NCBI RefSeq assembly: GCF_000147675.1
Contig: NZ_ADGQ01000035.1
Span: 1-64,000, forward strand
DNA: 64,000 nt
Source of the DNA: Peptostreptococcus stomatis DSM 17678
GTDB lineage: Bacteria > Bacillota > Clostridia > Peptostreptococcales > Peptostreptococcaceae
Direction of reading: 5' to 3'
Within the stretch, counting starts at the first letter, position 1. Each line of letters opens with the position of its first letter. Of the stretch, positions 26,436-36,147 are shown piece after piece. A program made the position numbers and the translations under genes. A model generated the notes under the pieces. It was not told the origin of the DNA. It saw only the letters and a program-made list of their open reading frames with translations, and did no database searches.

Positions 26436-27371
26436 ATGAGTAAGAGTTCGATGAGAGAGGCCTTTGGAAGGGCCTTGGTAGATATAGGAGATGAGAGGGA
26501 AGACCTGATAGTTGTAGATGCAGACCTGGCTACGTCTACGAAGACCCAATATTTTAAGGAGGCCTTCCCATCAAGATTTGTAGATGTTGGTATAGCAGAG
26601 CAGAACCTAATAGGTGTATCTGCAGGTCTGGCTTCTACGGGCAAGGCGGTCTTTGCTTCTTCTTTTGCAGTATTTGAAACTGGTAGGGCCTATGAAATTA
26701 TTAGAAATACGGTCTGCATAGGCAGGCTAAATGTAAAACTATGTGCCAGTCATGCAGGCCTGATGACTGGTCCAGATGGGGCAACCCACCAAAGTCTGGA
26801 AGATATAGCGACTATGAGGGTTTTGCCTAATATGAAGGTCTTGGTTCCAGCAGATGCCAAGGAGGCTGCCAGTATGGTGGAATTTATGGCAGGTGACAAG
26901 GGGCCTAGTTACATTAGGATGGTAAGGGATGATACAGAAGATATAAATGACCATGACTATGTATATGAATTTGGCAAGGGCCAGGTTCTTAGAGAGGGCA
27001 AGGATATAAGTATACTTGCATGTGGTCCAATGGTGAAGAAGGCCCTAGATGCTGCCAGCCAACTTGAGTCAGCAGATATAGATGCCAGGGTGGTAAATAT
27101 GTCGACTATAAAGCCCCTGGATATTGAAACGATATTGGCCTGTGCGAGGGAGACCAGGGGAATAATAACAGTGGAAGACCACAGTATCTACGGTGGGCTA
27201 GGGTCAGCGGTAGCAGAAGTTGTGGTAGACCATTGTCCAGTCAAGATGAAGATAATAGGTGTAAACGATAGCTTTGGTATGTCAGGAAATAGCCAGGACT
27301 TGTACAGGCATTTTGGTTTGACCAGTGAGAGAATAGTCAATGAGGCCCTTGCTATTTTGGATAAGGCTTAG
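26436..27371 (+). CDS. Transketolase, C-terminal subunit
   Basis: The pyrimidine-binding and C-terminal half (311 residues). The pyrimidine domain has DVGIAEQNLIGVSAGLA, with the glutamate that activates TPP. The phosphate loop HAGLMTGPDGATHQ and the C-terminal VVNMSTIKPLD and VEDHSIYGGLGSAV segments are typical. It forms the active enzyme with the upstream subunit. An AGGAGGGTTT site lies just before the ATG. No terminator is seen before the protease gene, so the three may be cotranscribed. Confidence 0.93.
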   Translation: MSKSSMREAFGRALVDIGDEREDLIVVDADLATSTKTQYFKEAFPSRFVDVGIAEQNLIGVSAGLASTGKAVFASSFAVFETGRAYEIIRNTVCIGRLNVKLCASHAGLMTGPDGATHQSLEDIATMRVLPNMKVLVPADAKEAASMVEFMAGDKGPSYIRMVRDDTEDINDHDYVYEFGKGQVLREGKDISILACGPMVKKALDAASQLESADIDARVVNMSTIKPLDIETILACARETRGIITVEDHSIYGGLGSAVAEVVVDHCPVKMKIIGVNDSFGMSGNSQDLYRHFGLTSERIVNEALAILDKA

Positions 27372-27418
27372 ACACCTTAAATATATAGTCAATTATTATG
27401 GTAAAGGTAAGTGGTGAA

Positions 27419-28570
27419 ATGAAGAATAATATAGAAAAAAGATTTTTTAAGACGATTTTAGTGGTCCTTGTTACTGCTATTGTAACTAGTTTTGTACTAG
27501 TAAATGTAGGTTTTTTAGGATTTGTGCCACCGGCAGAATATAAAAGATATGCCAAGTACAAGGCCCTAGAGCAGAGTATTAAAAGGGAGTTTTACAAGAA
27601 ACCAGATGAAAAAAAGTTGGAAGATGCAACATACAAGGGGCTTTTTAGTGGACTTGATGATGTATACTCAGCCTACTATACTGCAGATGAAATGAAACAG
27701 CTACTAGAAGTAGCTACAGGCAAGTATGTAGGTATAGGTTTTGTAGTTGGGGCTGACAAGGCCACAGGGGCAATTAGGGTTGAGTCAGTTATGAATAACA
27801 GCCCAGCCAAGGAATCTGGTGTAAAGAAGGGGGACCTGGTAGTAGCTGTAAATGGTAAGAAATACTCATATATGGAGATGGACATAGCAGTTAAAAACAT
27901 AAGGGGTCCTGAAAATACGAGTGTAAAGATTACATTTTTAAGAGATGGCAAGAAGATTGATAAGACAATCACTAGGAAGGAAATTAAGATAGTATCCATA
28001 GAGAGCAAGATGTTGGAAGACAAGATTGGATACATAAATATAAAGAGCTTTGAAGAGGAGACTGCAGAGGACTTTAGGAAGGCCCTAGCTAGTTTAGAGG
28101 CCCAGGGAATGAAGGCCTTGATTATAGACGTGAGAGATGATGGTGGTGGCCTATTGACTGTAGTAGAAGATATATGTGACAGGATTTTAGGTAAGGCAGT
28201 CATAGTCTATACAAAGGATAGGCAGGGTAAAAAGGAATACCTAAAGAGTAGCGACAAGGAAAAGATAGACAAGCCTATAGTTGTCCTTACAAACCGTAGT
28301 TCAGCATCAGCATCAGAGATATTGACAGGGGCAGTTCTTGACAACAAGGCAGGTATATCTATTGGTGAAACTACTTATGGTAAGGGACTAGTCCAGGGTA
28401 TGTTGAAGTTGAAGGATGGCAGTGGATACAAGCTTACTACAGCCCAGTACTTTACACCTAATGGCAACTATATCGATAAGAAGGGTATCAAGCCAACTAT
28501 TGAAGTCAAGGACAAGGACCAGCAGTTACCTAAGGCAATTGAATACCTAAAGGGCAAGATAAACAAGTAG
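27419..28570 (+). CDS. C-terminal processing peptidase, S41 family (CtpA-like)
   Basis: A serine protease outside the membrane that cuts C-terminal ends of secreted proteins. One N-terminal membrane anchor (about 12-32), an S41 N-terminal helical region, a PDZ domain (about 85-165, with GVKKGDLVVAVNGK) and the catalytic domain follow. The nucleophile serine is in NRSSASASEIL and the general-base lysine in TTYGKGLVQ. The ATG at 27419 is chosen because a GGTGAA stretch precedes it; an in-frame ATG at 27398 lacks a site. The length (383 residues) is normal. Confidence 0.88.
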   Translation: MKNNIEKRFFKTILVVLVTAIVTSFVLVNVGFLGFVPPAEYKRYAKYKALEQSIKREFYKKPDEKKLEDATYKGLFSGLDDVYSAYYTADEMKQLLEVATGKYVGIGFVVGADKATGAIRVESVMNNSPAKESGVKKGDLVVAVNGKKYSYMEMDIAVKNIRGPENTSVKITFLRDGKKIDKTITRKEIKIVSIESKMLEDKIGYINIKSFEEETAEDFRKALASLEAQGMKALIIDVRDDGGGLLTVVEDICDRILGKAVIVYTKDRQGKKEYLKSSDKEKIDKPIVVLTNRSSASASEILTGAVLDNKAGISIGETTYGKGLVQGMLKLKDGSGYKLTTAQYFTPNGNYIDKKGIKPTIEVKDKDQQLPKAIEYLKGKINK

Positions 28571-28685
28571 GCTTAGGTTATAAAGTTTGATAAATGATAT
28601 AGATATGAGTCTTATATAGGCTGATTTCAAAAGGTCAAGATACCTGATTGAAGTTTAAGCCTTATATAAATACATGGAGGAAGAT

Positions 28686-29768
28686 ATGAATCTTTTGGTT
28701 AGTATATCTAGTAATATATATCCACTAGATAAAAAGAGTATAGATAAGGCCAGGGCCAGGTGGGATGACCTAATACACCCACCAAAGACCATGGGCAAGT
28801 TGGAGGATATGACTTGTATGATGGCAGGAGTCTATGGTACTGACGAGATTGAGGACAGGCCGAAGAAGTGTATAATAGCTTTTGCTGGAGACCATGGTGT
28901 TCATGATGAAGGTGTATCAGCCTATCCCCAGGATATTACAAGGCTCCAATTTGAAAATTTTGTAAATGGAAAATGTGGAGTAGCCAACCTGGCTGAGTGC
29001 AATGGGGTAGATATGTTTGGCGTTGACATAGGTATGAAGGGCAGGGAATCTATAGTTGGTATCCTTAACTACAAGATAAGGGAAGGGACTGACAACATGA
29101 CCCTAGGTCCAGCTATGAGCCTTGATGATGCAGTTAAGTCTATAGAAATTGGTATAGAGGTGGCAGAAAGATGTATAGTTGATGACTACAAGATAATAGG
29201 CATTGGGGAGATGGGTATAGGTAATACTACTCCAGCCACTGCTATCTTGTCGGTTATGTCTGGTAAAGACCCTATGGAGATAGTGGTTTCTGAATCAGCA
29301 AATCCTGGTCAGGAACTCAAGCACAAGGCCGATGTAATCAGGAAGGCTATAGAGGTAAATAATCCAAATCCAACTGATGGTATAGAGGTTCTGGCCAAGG
29401 TTGGTGGTTTAGAGATAGGCGGTATGGTAGGTGTAATCCTAGGTTGTGCTGCCAATAAGATACCTGTAGTTATAGATGGCTTCATATCATATGCGGCTGT
29501 TTTGATAGCCAACAGGATAAATCCGAGGTGTTTAGACTACCTAATTCCATCCCACCTATCAGGTCATCCCGGTTCTAAGCTGGCAATGGAAATATTAAAG
29601 ATGGAACCTATCCTGGATATGAAGATGTGTCTAGGTGAGGGTACTGGGGCAGCCCTGGCTATGCCTATAATAGATTCGGCTATATATGCCTATAATAATA
29701 TGGCCAGGTTTAGCCAAGAACCCCTTGGTCAGTTTCTAAGGTCTTATGAATCAGACCAGAAAAAGTAG
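28686..29768 (+). CDS. cobT: Nicotinate-nucleotide--dimethylbenzimidazole phosphoribosyltransferase
   Basis: Makes alpha-ribazole phosphate, the lower ligand precursor of cobalamin. Family motifs: AFAGDHGVHDEGVSAYPQ, IGEMGIGNTTPATA, and GEGTGAALAMP with the catalytic glutamate. The ATG at 28686 has GGAGGAAG just before it; an ATG four codons earlier overlaps that site. At 360 residues it is full length. First gene of an 18-kb cobalamin cluster. No B12-box riboswitch could be found in the 115 bases upstream. Confidence 0.93.
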   Translation: MNLLVSISSNIYPLDKKSIDKARARWDDLIHPPKTMGKLEDMTCMMAGVYGTDEIEDRPKKCIIAFAGDHGVHDEGVSAYPQDITRLQFENFVNGKCGVANLAECNGVDMFGVDIGMKGRESIVGILNYKIREGTDNMTLGPAMSLDDAVKSIEIGIEVAERCIVDDYKIIGIGEMGIGNTTPATAILSVMSGKDPMEIVVSESANPGQELKHKADVIRKAIEVNNPNPTDGIEVLAKVGGLEIGGMVGVILGCAANKIPVVIDGFISYAAVLIANRINPRCLDYLIPSHLSGHPGSKLAMEILKMEPILDMKMCLGEGTGAALAMPIIDSAIYAYNNMARFSQEPLGQFLRSYESDQKK

Positions 29769-29777
29769 GTGACGGGT

Positions 29778-30365
29778 ATGGCAAGAATAAGTCTAGTTAC
29801 AGGTGGGGCCAATTCGGGCAAGAGCAAGTTTGCCGAGGATTTATGCCTGGGATTAGAGCCTGGTGAAAATGGTGAGGACAAGGTCCTATACATAGCTAGT
29901 GCCAAGATACTTGATGGAGAAATGGCAGAAAAAAAGGCCAGGCATATAGAAAGAAGAAAAACCTATGGTTGGGATACCCTTGAGGCCTATAGGGACTTTG
30001 ACAAGCATTTTGATGACCAGTCTATTTTTGACAAGGGCTACAAGGCTATCCTGTTTGACTGTCTGACTATGATGGTGACCAACATACTATTTGAAGGAAA
30101 TATGGACTTTGATGCCAGCGATAGGAAACTTAGGCAGGACAAGGAAGATATAGTTTTTAAAGAACTAGATAAACTTTTGGACCTGGTTGCTGACAAGGAC
30201 CTAGATATAGTATTTGTCACAAATGAACTGGGTATGGGCCTGGTAGGGGACACAAACCTATCCAGGTACTTCTTAGAAATAGGAGGCAAGGTCAATATGT
30301 ACATAGCCGACAGGAGTCAGGTCATGTATTTTGTGGTATCGGGCCAACCTATCAGGGTAAAGTGA
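29778..30365 (+). CDS. cobU: Adenosylcobinamide kinase / guanylyltransferase
   Basis: Phosphorylates adenosylcobinamide and then adds GMP to it. P-loop TGGANSGKSKFAED near the N-terminus, the HIERRKTYGWDT segment with the guanylylated histidine, and VTNELGMGLVGD are family marks. The ATG at 29778 with GGTGA upstream is chosen over a GTG at 29769. Only a few bases separate it from cobT; cobS follows after 28 bases. 195 residues, normal length. Confidence 0.92.
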   Translation: MARISLVTGGANSGKSKFAEDLCLGLEPGENGEDKVLYIASAKILDGEMAEKKARHIERRKTYGWDTLEAYRDFDKHFDDQSIFDKGYKAILFDCLTMMVTNILFEGNMDFDASDRKLRQDKEDIVFKELDKLLDLVADKDLDIVFVTNELGMGLVGDTNLSRYFLEIGGKVNMYIADRSQVMYFVVSGQPIRVK

Positions 30366-30393
30366 TTTTAGAAAGTGTATGGGGGCAGGCTAG

Positions 30394-31164
30394 ATGAGGT
30401 TTATAAATATAATTCAATTTTTAACCAGAATAAGTATAAAAAAAGATCTGGGTTATGACCCATATATTGAAAGGGGAATTGTCTACTTTCCACTTGTAGG
30501 GGCCATAATAGGCCTGATTTTGATGGTGGGCTATGAAGTATTTTCTTGGATTTTTTCGGGAATAGACAATATCTACCTAGTGGCTACCCTTGTCTTGACC
30601 TTGGAATTAGTATTGACAGGTGGACTCCATATGGACGGTTTTGGGGATACCTTTGATGGATTTTTTTCCTATAGGTCCAAGGATAGGATTTTAGAGATAA
30701 TGAAGGGCCCTAGGTTGGGTACTAATGGTTTGCTGGCCATAGTAGTCTTGGTGGTTTTGAAGATTGTATTAATAGGAGTATTTATAGACTATAACCTGGT
30801 AGGGTATTTGATTTTTATGCCGATTATTGGGCGCCTAGGCGGAGTATTTATGACCTATGGGACTAGACCTGCCAGAGAAAATGGTATGGGCAACATGTTT
30901 ATAGGCAAGTGCAGTGGCAAGTCCCTCTTGCTAGCAAGCCTGTTTAGTGTCTTATCTGCAATAATTCTGGACTATTATATGGGTTTAAATCCTTACAATC
31001 TCCTATACTTGTTGGGGTCCATAATCCTAATATTTATCCTGGTAAGGCTCCTTATAGGCCTAAGCTACAAGAAGGTCGATGGGATAACAGGAGATGTATT
31101 GGGTTGTGGAATTGAATTGAGTGAAGTGGTATTTTTGATATATATTTTGATAGCGATGAGGTGA
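30394..31164 (+). CDS. cobS: Adenosylcobinamide-GDP ribazoletransferase
   Basis: The membrane enzyme that joins adenosylcobinamide-GDP to alpha-ribazole, giving cobalamin (or its phosphate). It has six to seven hydrophobic segments and the conserved GLHMDGFGDTFDGFFSYRSKDRILEIMKG region with its acidic metal ligands, split here: GGLHMDGFGDTFDGFF then RILEIMKGPRLGTNG. The C-terminal GDVLGCGIELSE matches the family. 256 residues. The phosphatase gene begins 4 nt after its stop. Confidence 0.92.
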   Translation: MRFINIIQFLTRISIKKDLGYDPYIERGIVYFPLVGAIIGLILMVGYEVFSWIFSGIDNIYLVATLVLTLELVLTGGLHMDGFGDTFDGFFSYRSKDRILEIMKGPRLGTNGLLAIVVLVVLKIVLIGVFIDYNLVGYLIFMPIIGRLGGVFMTYGTRPARENGMGNMFIGKCSGKSLLLASLFSVLSAIILDYYMGLNPYNLLYLLGSIILIFILVRLLIGLSYKKVDGITGDVLGCGIELSEVVFLIYILIAMR

Positions 31165-31168
31165 AAGA

Positions 31169-31807
31169 ATGAATAAACTGATATTGGTTAGGCATGGTCT
31201 AACGGTCGATAATGAGCACAAAAGCTTTTCGGGTTTTAATGACTGTGACCTTAGCCAGATAGGCAGGGACCAGGCCCAGGGCCTGTGCGAGTATTTGAAA
31301 AGACAGGATGTAGACAAGATATATACGTCAACCCTGAAGAGGACAGTCCAGACTATAGAAGCCTACGCTGACTACAGGGGCCTTGAAATAGATAAAAGAG
31401 ATGATTTTAGGGAAATAAATTTTGGACTTTTTGATGGTCTTAATTATGAGGAAATCAAGGAAAAATATCCCCAAGAAGCCAAGGAAATGATGATTTTAAG
31501 CGAGGCCTACAAGTTTCCACAGGGTGAAAGTCTAGAGGAAATGTACCAGAGGAATACCAAGGAACTCGATAAGCTGATTGAGGAAAATAAGGACAATGAT
31601 AAGAATATCCTAATCTGTTCCCATATGGGGACTATAAGGAATATCCTATCCCACCTTTTAACCAAAAATAATGACGTACATTGGAATTTCAGACTACAAA
31701 ATGCAAGTGTAACAGTAATTGATATGTCAAATGACTTTCCAATTATTGAATTAATGGGTTTTATACCCTACAGTGAAGACTTGATAAGAGACCCATATAG
31801 GTCATAG
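31169..31807 (+). CDS. cobC: Alpha-ribazole phosphatase-like histidine phosphatase
   Basis: A 212-residue phosphoglycerate-mutase-superfamily phosphatase. The catalytic motif LVRHGLT is at the N-terminus; REINFGLFDGLNYEEI and CSHMGTIRNIL (second histidine) complete the site. Its place straight after cobS makes the last step of lower-ligand assembly (removing phosphate from alpha-ribazole phosphate or cobalamin phosphate) the best guess. The superfamily is broad, so the substrate is inferred from context. Confidence 0.8.
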   Translation: MNKLILVRHGLTVDNEHKSFSGFNDCDLSQIGRDQAQGLCEYLKRQDVDKIYTSTLKRTVQTIEAYADYRGLEIDKRDDFREINFGLFDGLNYEEIKEKYPQEAKEMMILSEAYKFPQGESLEEMYQRNTKELDKLIEENKDNDKNILICSHMGTIRNILSHLLTKNNDVHWNFRLQNASVTVIDMSNDFPIIELMGFIPYSEDLIRDPYRS

Positions 31808-31869
31808 GACTAAATATATAATTTACATAAGAAAAATAAGTAAGGGCAATAAAAGACGATAAAATTAAC

Positions 31870-31990
31870 TAGGATATAATTTAACTGGAATAGAAATTAC
31901 CCAAGATATAAATTATCTAAGATACAATTAACTGGAATAGAAATTACCCAAGATATAAATTATCTAAGATACAATTTAACTAAAGTAGAA
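31870..31990. repeat. Tandem repeat, about 47-bp unit, 2.3 copies
   Basis: In the gap between the phosphatase and cobQ a 47-base unit beginning TTAACTGGAATAGAAATTAC occurs at 31881 and again, almost unchanged, at 31928. A third partial copy starts at about 31976 (TTAACTAAAGTAGAAA). The two full copies are identical over nearly the whole unit. A/T-rich; no ORF. The cobQ ribosome site follows directly. Confidence 0.85.
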
Positions 31991-32019
31991 AGAGTATATA
32001 TGAAGGGGGGTCATGTGAT

Positions 32020-33522
32020 TTGAATAATATAATGTTTCAGGGGACAGCATCCAATGTAGGCAAGAGCATAATATCAGCAGGTATTTGCAGGATCTTGTGG
32101 AAAGATGGATACAAGGTTGGCCCTTTTAAATCACAAAATATGTCCCTAAATTCATATATAGACAAGTATGGAGGAGAGATGGGTAGGGCCCAGGTATTTC
32201 AAGCTGAAGCCTGTCATTTACTACCCAGGGCCTATATGAATCCAATCCTCCTTAAACCTTCTGGCAATAATATGTCACAGTTGATAATGAAGGGTAAATT
32301 TGTAAGAAATATTTCTTCTAGAGACTACCAGGCCCTAAAACCAGACCTAGTAGGCTGGTTGGACCAGGTATACCAGAGGTACCAAAAAGACTTTGATATA
32401 GTGGTCTTAGAGGGGGCGGGAAGTCCTGTTGAAATTAATATAAATAAACTAGATATTTCCAATATGGAGATGGCAAGGATTGCGGATGCACCTGTAGTTC
32501 TAATTGCTGATATAGACAGGGGGGGAGTCTTTGCCTCAGTGGTGGGAACCCTAAGTCTTATGTCAGAAGAGGAAAGAGCCAGGGTCAAGGGTGTCATCAT
32601 CAATAAATTTAGGGGAAAGAAGGACTATTTTGCTGAGGGTGTTAGGCTTTTAGAAGACATAATTAAAATACCAGTCCTGGGTGTGGTTCCCTACCAAAAG
32701 TTAGGTATAGAGGAAGAGGATGGGGTTAGTGAAAAGACCTACCAAAAATCCAAGCAGGACTACAGGCAGGACACTTTAAATGTTGCAGTCCTAAAACTAG
32801 ACCATATGTCAAACTATACCGACTTTAATGTATTTGAACATATTGAGGGTCTTAACCTGTCCTATATAAGTCCAGACAAAGGTCTAGAAGGATTTGGGGG
32901 TCAGGGTGGACTGGGAGGGCCTGATATGCTGGTAATACCGGGGTCTAAGAATACTATTGGTGATATGAAAAGGTTAAACCAATCGCCAATGAGAGACCAA
33001 ATATTGGAATATGCAAAAAGGGGAGGCCTAATTATTGGCCTATGTGGAGGCTACCAGATCCTGGGTCAGACCCTTAGGGATGACCAGGCATTAGATGGAA
33101 GCCAGGGCCAGGTAGATGGTTTAGGCCTATTGGATGTTTATACCGTCTTTGCCAAGGAGAAAAAGACAGGTCAGGTAAAGTGGACTTTTGACCGTGAAGA
33201 AGGATATTTTTCAGGACTTGGAGGAAGTAAAATCGAGGGTTATGAGACCCACCTGGGTAGGACATATCCTGGACCCGAGGATAGCTACAAAATCAAGGAT
33301 GGTCATATACTTGGAACTTACTGCCATGGACTCTTTGATTCGGCTGAATTTTTATCTGGCTTGCTAAATAATATAGCCAAGAAAAAGGGCTTGTCTAGGG
33401 ACTTTGAGGTAAAGGACTACAAGGCCATCAAGGAAGCAGAATACGACAAGTTGGCCGACCTGGTAAGAAATAATATCGACATGGAAAAGGTATACAAGAT
33501 AATATTTGATAGGGATATTTAA
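32020..33522 (+). CDS. cobQ: Cobyric acid synthase
   Basis: Amidates side chains b, d, e and g of adenosylcobyrinic acid diamide using glutamine and ATP. The N-terminal dethiobiotin-synthetase-like domain starts MFQGTASNVGKSIISAG (P-loop). The C-terminal class I amidotransferase domain has the nucleophile cysteine in GLIIGLCGGYQILG and the histidine near GTYCHGLFD. A TTG start at 32020 after AAGGGGGG is used; an ATG four codons later is possible. A glycine-rich loop (FGGQGGLGGPD) precedes the amidotransferase part. 500 residues, normal. Confidence 0.93.
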   Translation: MNNIMFQGTASNVGKSIISAGICRILWKDGYKVGPFKSQNMSLNSYIDKYGGEMGRAQVFQAEACHLLPRAYMNPILLKPSGNNMSQLIMKGKFVRNISSRDYQALKPDLVGWLDQVYQRYQKDFDIVVLEGAGSPVEININKLDISNMEMARIADAPVVLIADIDRGGVFASVVGTLSLMSEEERARVKGVIINKFRGKKDYFAEGVRLLEDIIKIPVLGVVPYQKLGIEEEDGVSEKTYQKSKQDYRQDTLNVAVLKLDHMSNYTDFNVFEHIEGLNLSYISPDKGLEGFGGQGGLGGPDMLVIPGSKNTIGDMKRLNQSPMRDQILEYAKRGGLIIGLCGGYQILGQTLRDDQALDGSQGQVDGLGLLDVYTVFAKEKKTGQVKWTFDREEGYFSGLGGSKIEGYETHLGRTYPGPEDSYKIKDGHILGTYCHGLFDSAEFLSGLLNNIAKKKGLSRDFEVKDYKAIKEAEYDKLADLVRNNIDMEKVYKIIFDRDI

Positions 33523-33659
33523 GACTAGGCATAAAGTTTTATATAGATGAGAAAAATATAAGGAAAAGCAATAGCCAAGTTAAAGATACTTGGGACTAAA
33601 TATATATACAGAAATTGTGAAATATAAGGTGTTAAGTGGGACACAGATTGAAGGTAGGT

Positions 33660-35030
33660 ATGAAGAAGATTGTAATTGCAGGAACAGGAAGTGGCGTAGG
33701 CAAGACTACTATCAGCCTGGGTATAATGAAGGCCCTGGTAGATAGGGGTAAGTCGGTTCAAGCCTTTAAGGTAGGGCCAGACTATATAGATCCTAGCTAC
33801 CACCAATATGTAACGGGTAGGTCGTCTAGAAACTTGGATTCCTACATGCTAGATGATGAACAGGTCAAGTATGTGTATAAGCAGGCATCCAAGAGGGCGG
33901 ATATATCTATAATTGAGGGGGTTATGGGCCTATATGATGGCCTGGGAACAGATATCAATAAGCATTCGACATCCAAAATGGCAAAGACCCTGAAGGCACC
34001 AGTTATACTGGTAGTAGATGCCAAGGCTATGGGGTCATCCGTTGCAGCCATGGTCTTGGGCTACAAGCAACTGGACAAGGACCTTGATATTGTAGGTGTA
34101 ATAGCCAATAATGTCAGGACCGAGAGACACTATGATATAGTCAAGACATCAATTGAAAAATATTGTGCCCTTGAGGTTTTGGGGTATATTCCACCTCTTG
34201 AGGACATAAGCCTAGAATCAAGACAGTTGGGCCTTGTGCCTAGTGGAGAAACAGAAGACTTGGACGAGAAAATAGATATTCTGGGCAGGTTGGTTGAAGA
34301 CTATGTGGACGTTGATAGGATTATAGAGTTGTCAGAAAGTGAAGCTATAACGTCAAACTTTGAATTAAATATGTTTATAGAAGACCCTGATGTACGAGAT
34401 TTGGCAAGGGGTAAAAGGATTGCCGTTGCCTATGACAAGGCCTTTAACTTCTATTATGACAGCAACCTTGAATTACTTGAAGATATAGGTGTGGAACTAG
34501 AGTTTTTCTCACCATTGGAAGATGAGTCTGTGCCTGAGGCCGATATTATATATATAGGTGGTGGTTTCCCAGAGGTTTTTGCTGACAAACTAGAGGCAAA
34601 TAAGTCTATGAGGGATAGTATCTATAAGGTCTATGAAGCCAATAAACCAATCTATGCAGAGTGTGGCGGCCTTATGTATCTTGGTGAATATATGTTAGAT
34701 ATAGAGGGCAAGAAATACAAAATGGTCGGGGCAATAAAGGGATATAGCCAGATGGAAAAAAGATTAAAGAGGGTTGGCTATTGCCAGGCTACGGCTAAAG
34801 AAGATAATTTAATAGCCTACAAGGGTCAGCAGATATGTGGTCATGAATTCCACTATTCAAGCTTCCATTCAGACCTTGAAACTGCCTTTGAAATAGAGAA
34901 AATAGTAAATGAAAAAGTTATAGATAGGTGGGAAGGCGGTTATTTTACAAAGAATACCCTAGCCAGTTACCTGCATATCCATTTCTATAATAATTTAAGC
35001 CTTGTGTGTTATCTTTTGAGTAGGGACTAG
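33660..35030 (+). CDS. cbiA: Cobyrinic acid a,c-diamide synthase
   Basis: Amidates side chains a and c of cob(II)yrinic acid. The P-loop is AGTGSGVGKTT near the N-terminus, with the conserved KVGPDYIDPSYH. The C-terminal glutamine amidotransferase has IYIGGGFPEVFADKL and YAECGGLMYLG with its nucleophile cysteine. The ATG at 33660, preceded by AAGGTAGG, is preferred to a GTG eight codons earlier. 456 residues, full length. The next gene starts 2 bases after its stop. Confidence 0.93.
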   Translation: MKKIVIAGTGSGVGKTTISLGIMKALVDRGKSVQAFKVGPDYIDPSYHQYVTGRSSRNLDSYMLDDEQVKYVYKQASKRADISIIEGVMGLYDGLGTDINKHSTSKMAKTLKAPVILVVDAKAMGSSVAAMVLGYKQLDKDLDIVGVIANNVRTERHYDIVKTSIEKYCALEVLGYIPPLEDISLESRQLGLVPSGETEDLDEKIDILGRLVEDYVDVDRIIELSESEAITSNFELNMFIEDPDVRDLARGKRIAVAYDKAFNFYYDSNLELLEDIGVELEFFSPLEDESVPEADIIYIGGGFPEVFADKLEANKSMRDSIYKVYEANKPIYAECGGLMYLGEYMLDIEGKKYKMVGAIKGYSQMEKRLKRVGYCQATAKEDNLIAYKGQQICGHEFHYSSFHSDLETAFEIEKIVNEKVIDRWEGGYFTKNTLASYLHIHFYNNLSLVCYLLSRD

Positions 35031-35032
35031 TC

Positions 35033-36073
35033 ATGTTTGATTTTTTGATGAGTGATGGAGTGTCTAGCTTTTTGCTCGTCTTTGGACTTGCATTCTTCCT
35101 AGACCTAATTGTTGGAGACCCTTACTGGTTTCCCCACCCGGTTATATTTATAGGAAAATTAGTATCCTACCTGGAAAAGGGGGCCAGGAGGTTTGTATAT
35201 AAACTTTCTAGTCGGGGCCCTCGTCAGGAAAAAAAAAGTCTTATATCTGAGGCAAGGGGCCTGAAAATTTCGGGCCTGGTCATATGGATAGCCACAGTCG
35301 CTACCACTTACCTCTTTGCCTATATCTGGTCCCATATCTTTGATTTTAATACCTACCTGGATATGGGAATGACGACCCTAGCCATGTGTACCTGTCTTTC
35401 TACGAGGTGCCTGGCCTCTGAGTCAAAAAAGATATATAAGGCCCTAGACAAGGGGGATGTCAACCTGGCCAGAAAGCAACTATCTTATATAGTTGGTAGG
35501 GATACCAGGGACCTGGATGAGGGTCAGATAATCAGGGCCACGGTTGAAACCGTAGCTGAAAATACTGTAGATGGAAGCCTGGCACCCATGTTTTACTATA
35601 TTTTGGGAGGCCTACCAATGGCCTTTGCCTACAAGGCAGTAAATACCATGGATTCTATGCTAGGCTATAAGAACGAGAAATACAGAGACTTGGGATTTTT
35701 CCCTGCTAGATTAGATGATGTCTTTAACTATATACCAGCCAGGCTATCACTCATATTCTTTGGCCTGGCCAGCCTGGTCCTGGCCTATGATTTCAAGGCC
35801 TCTATTAGGGTTGGACTTAGGGACAGGAAGAACCACACTAGTCCAAATTGTGCCTACCCAGAGGGGGCTGTAGCTGGGGCCCTGGGTGTAAGCTTGGGTG
35901 GAACAAATGTATACTTTGGTCAGGAGGTCTACAAGCCAAGTATAGGCGACCCAAAAAAGGACCTGGAACCAGGCGATATACTAAGGGCAAATAGACTCCT
36001 GTATGTGTCTAGCCTGGTGGGGCTTGTATTTTTTAGCCTTGCCTACCTGGTCATTAGGGCTATGCTAGCCTAG
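35033..36073 (+). CDS. cbiB: Adenosylcobinamide-phosphate synthase
   Basis: An inner-membrane enzyme that attaches aminopropanol phosphate to cobyric acid. The N-terminal signature LIVGDPYWFPHPV, the central ATVETVAENTVDGSLAP and the C-terminal HTSPNCAYPEGAVAGALGV blocks are all diagnostic. About five membrane helices. 346 residues; a basic loop at about 60-75 is slightly long. It works with the decarboxylase and kinase encoded directly downstream. Confidence 0.93.
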   Translation: MFDFLMSDGVSSFLLVFGLAFFLDLIVGDPYWFPHPVIFIGKLVSYLEKGARRFVYKLSSRGPRQEKKSLISEARGLKISGLVIWIATVATTYLFAYIWSHIFDFNTYLDMGMTTLAMCTCLSTRCLASESKKIYKALDKGDVNLARKQLSYIVGRDTRDLDEGQIIRATVETVAENTVDGSLAPMFYYILGGLPMAFAYKAVNTMDSMLGYKNEKYRDLGFFPARLDDVFNYIPARLSLIFFGLASLVLAYDFKASIRVGLRDRKNHTSPNCAYPEGAVAGALGVSLGGTNVYFGQEVYKPSIGDPKKDLEPGDILRANRLLYVSSLVGLVFFSLAYLVIRAMLA

Positions 36074-36147
36074 TTTATATAAGTTTTATAGCCCGGTTTG
36101 GGAATAGGCTTGACCTATTATTAAGTATGTTAAGGTAAAATAGGGTC

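Noticed and set aside
28571-28685. B12 riboswitch ahead of cobT
   Set aside because: The gap is too short for the full element and no B12-box sequence could be found.
31870-31990. Possible CRISPR array
   Set aside because: Repeats are directly tandem with no unique spacers, only 2.3 copies, and no cas genes are nearby.
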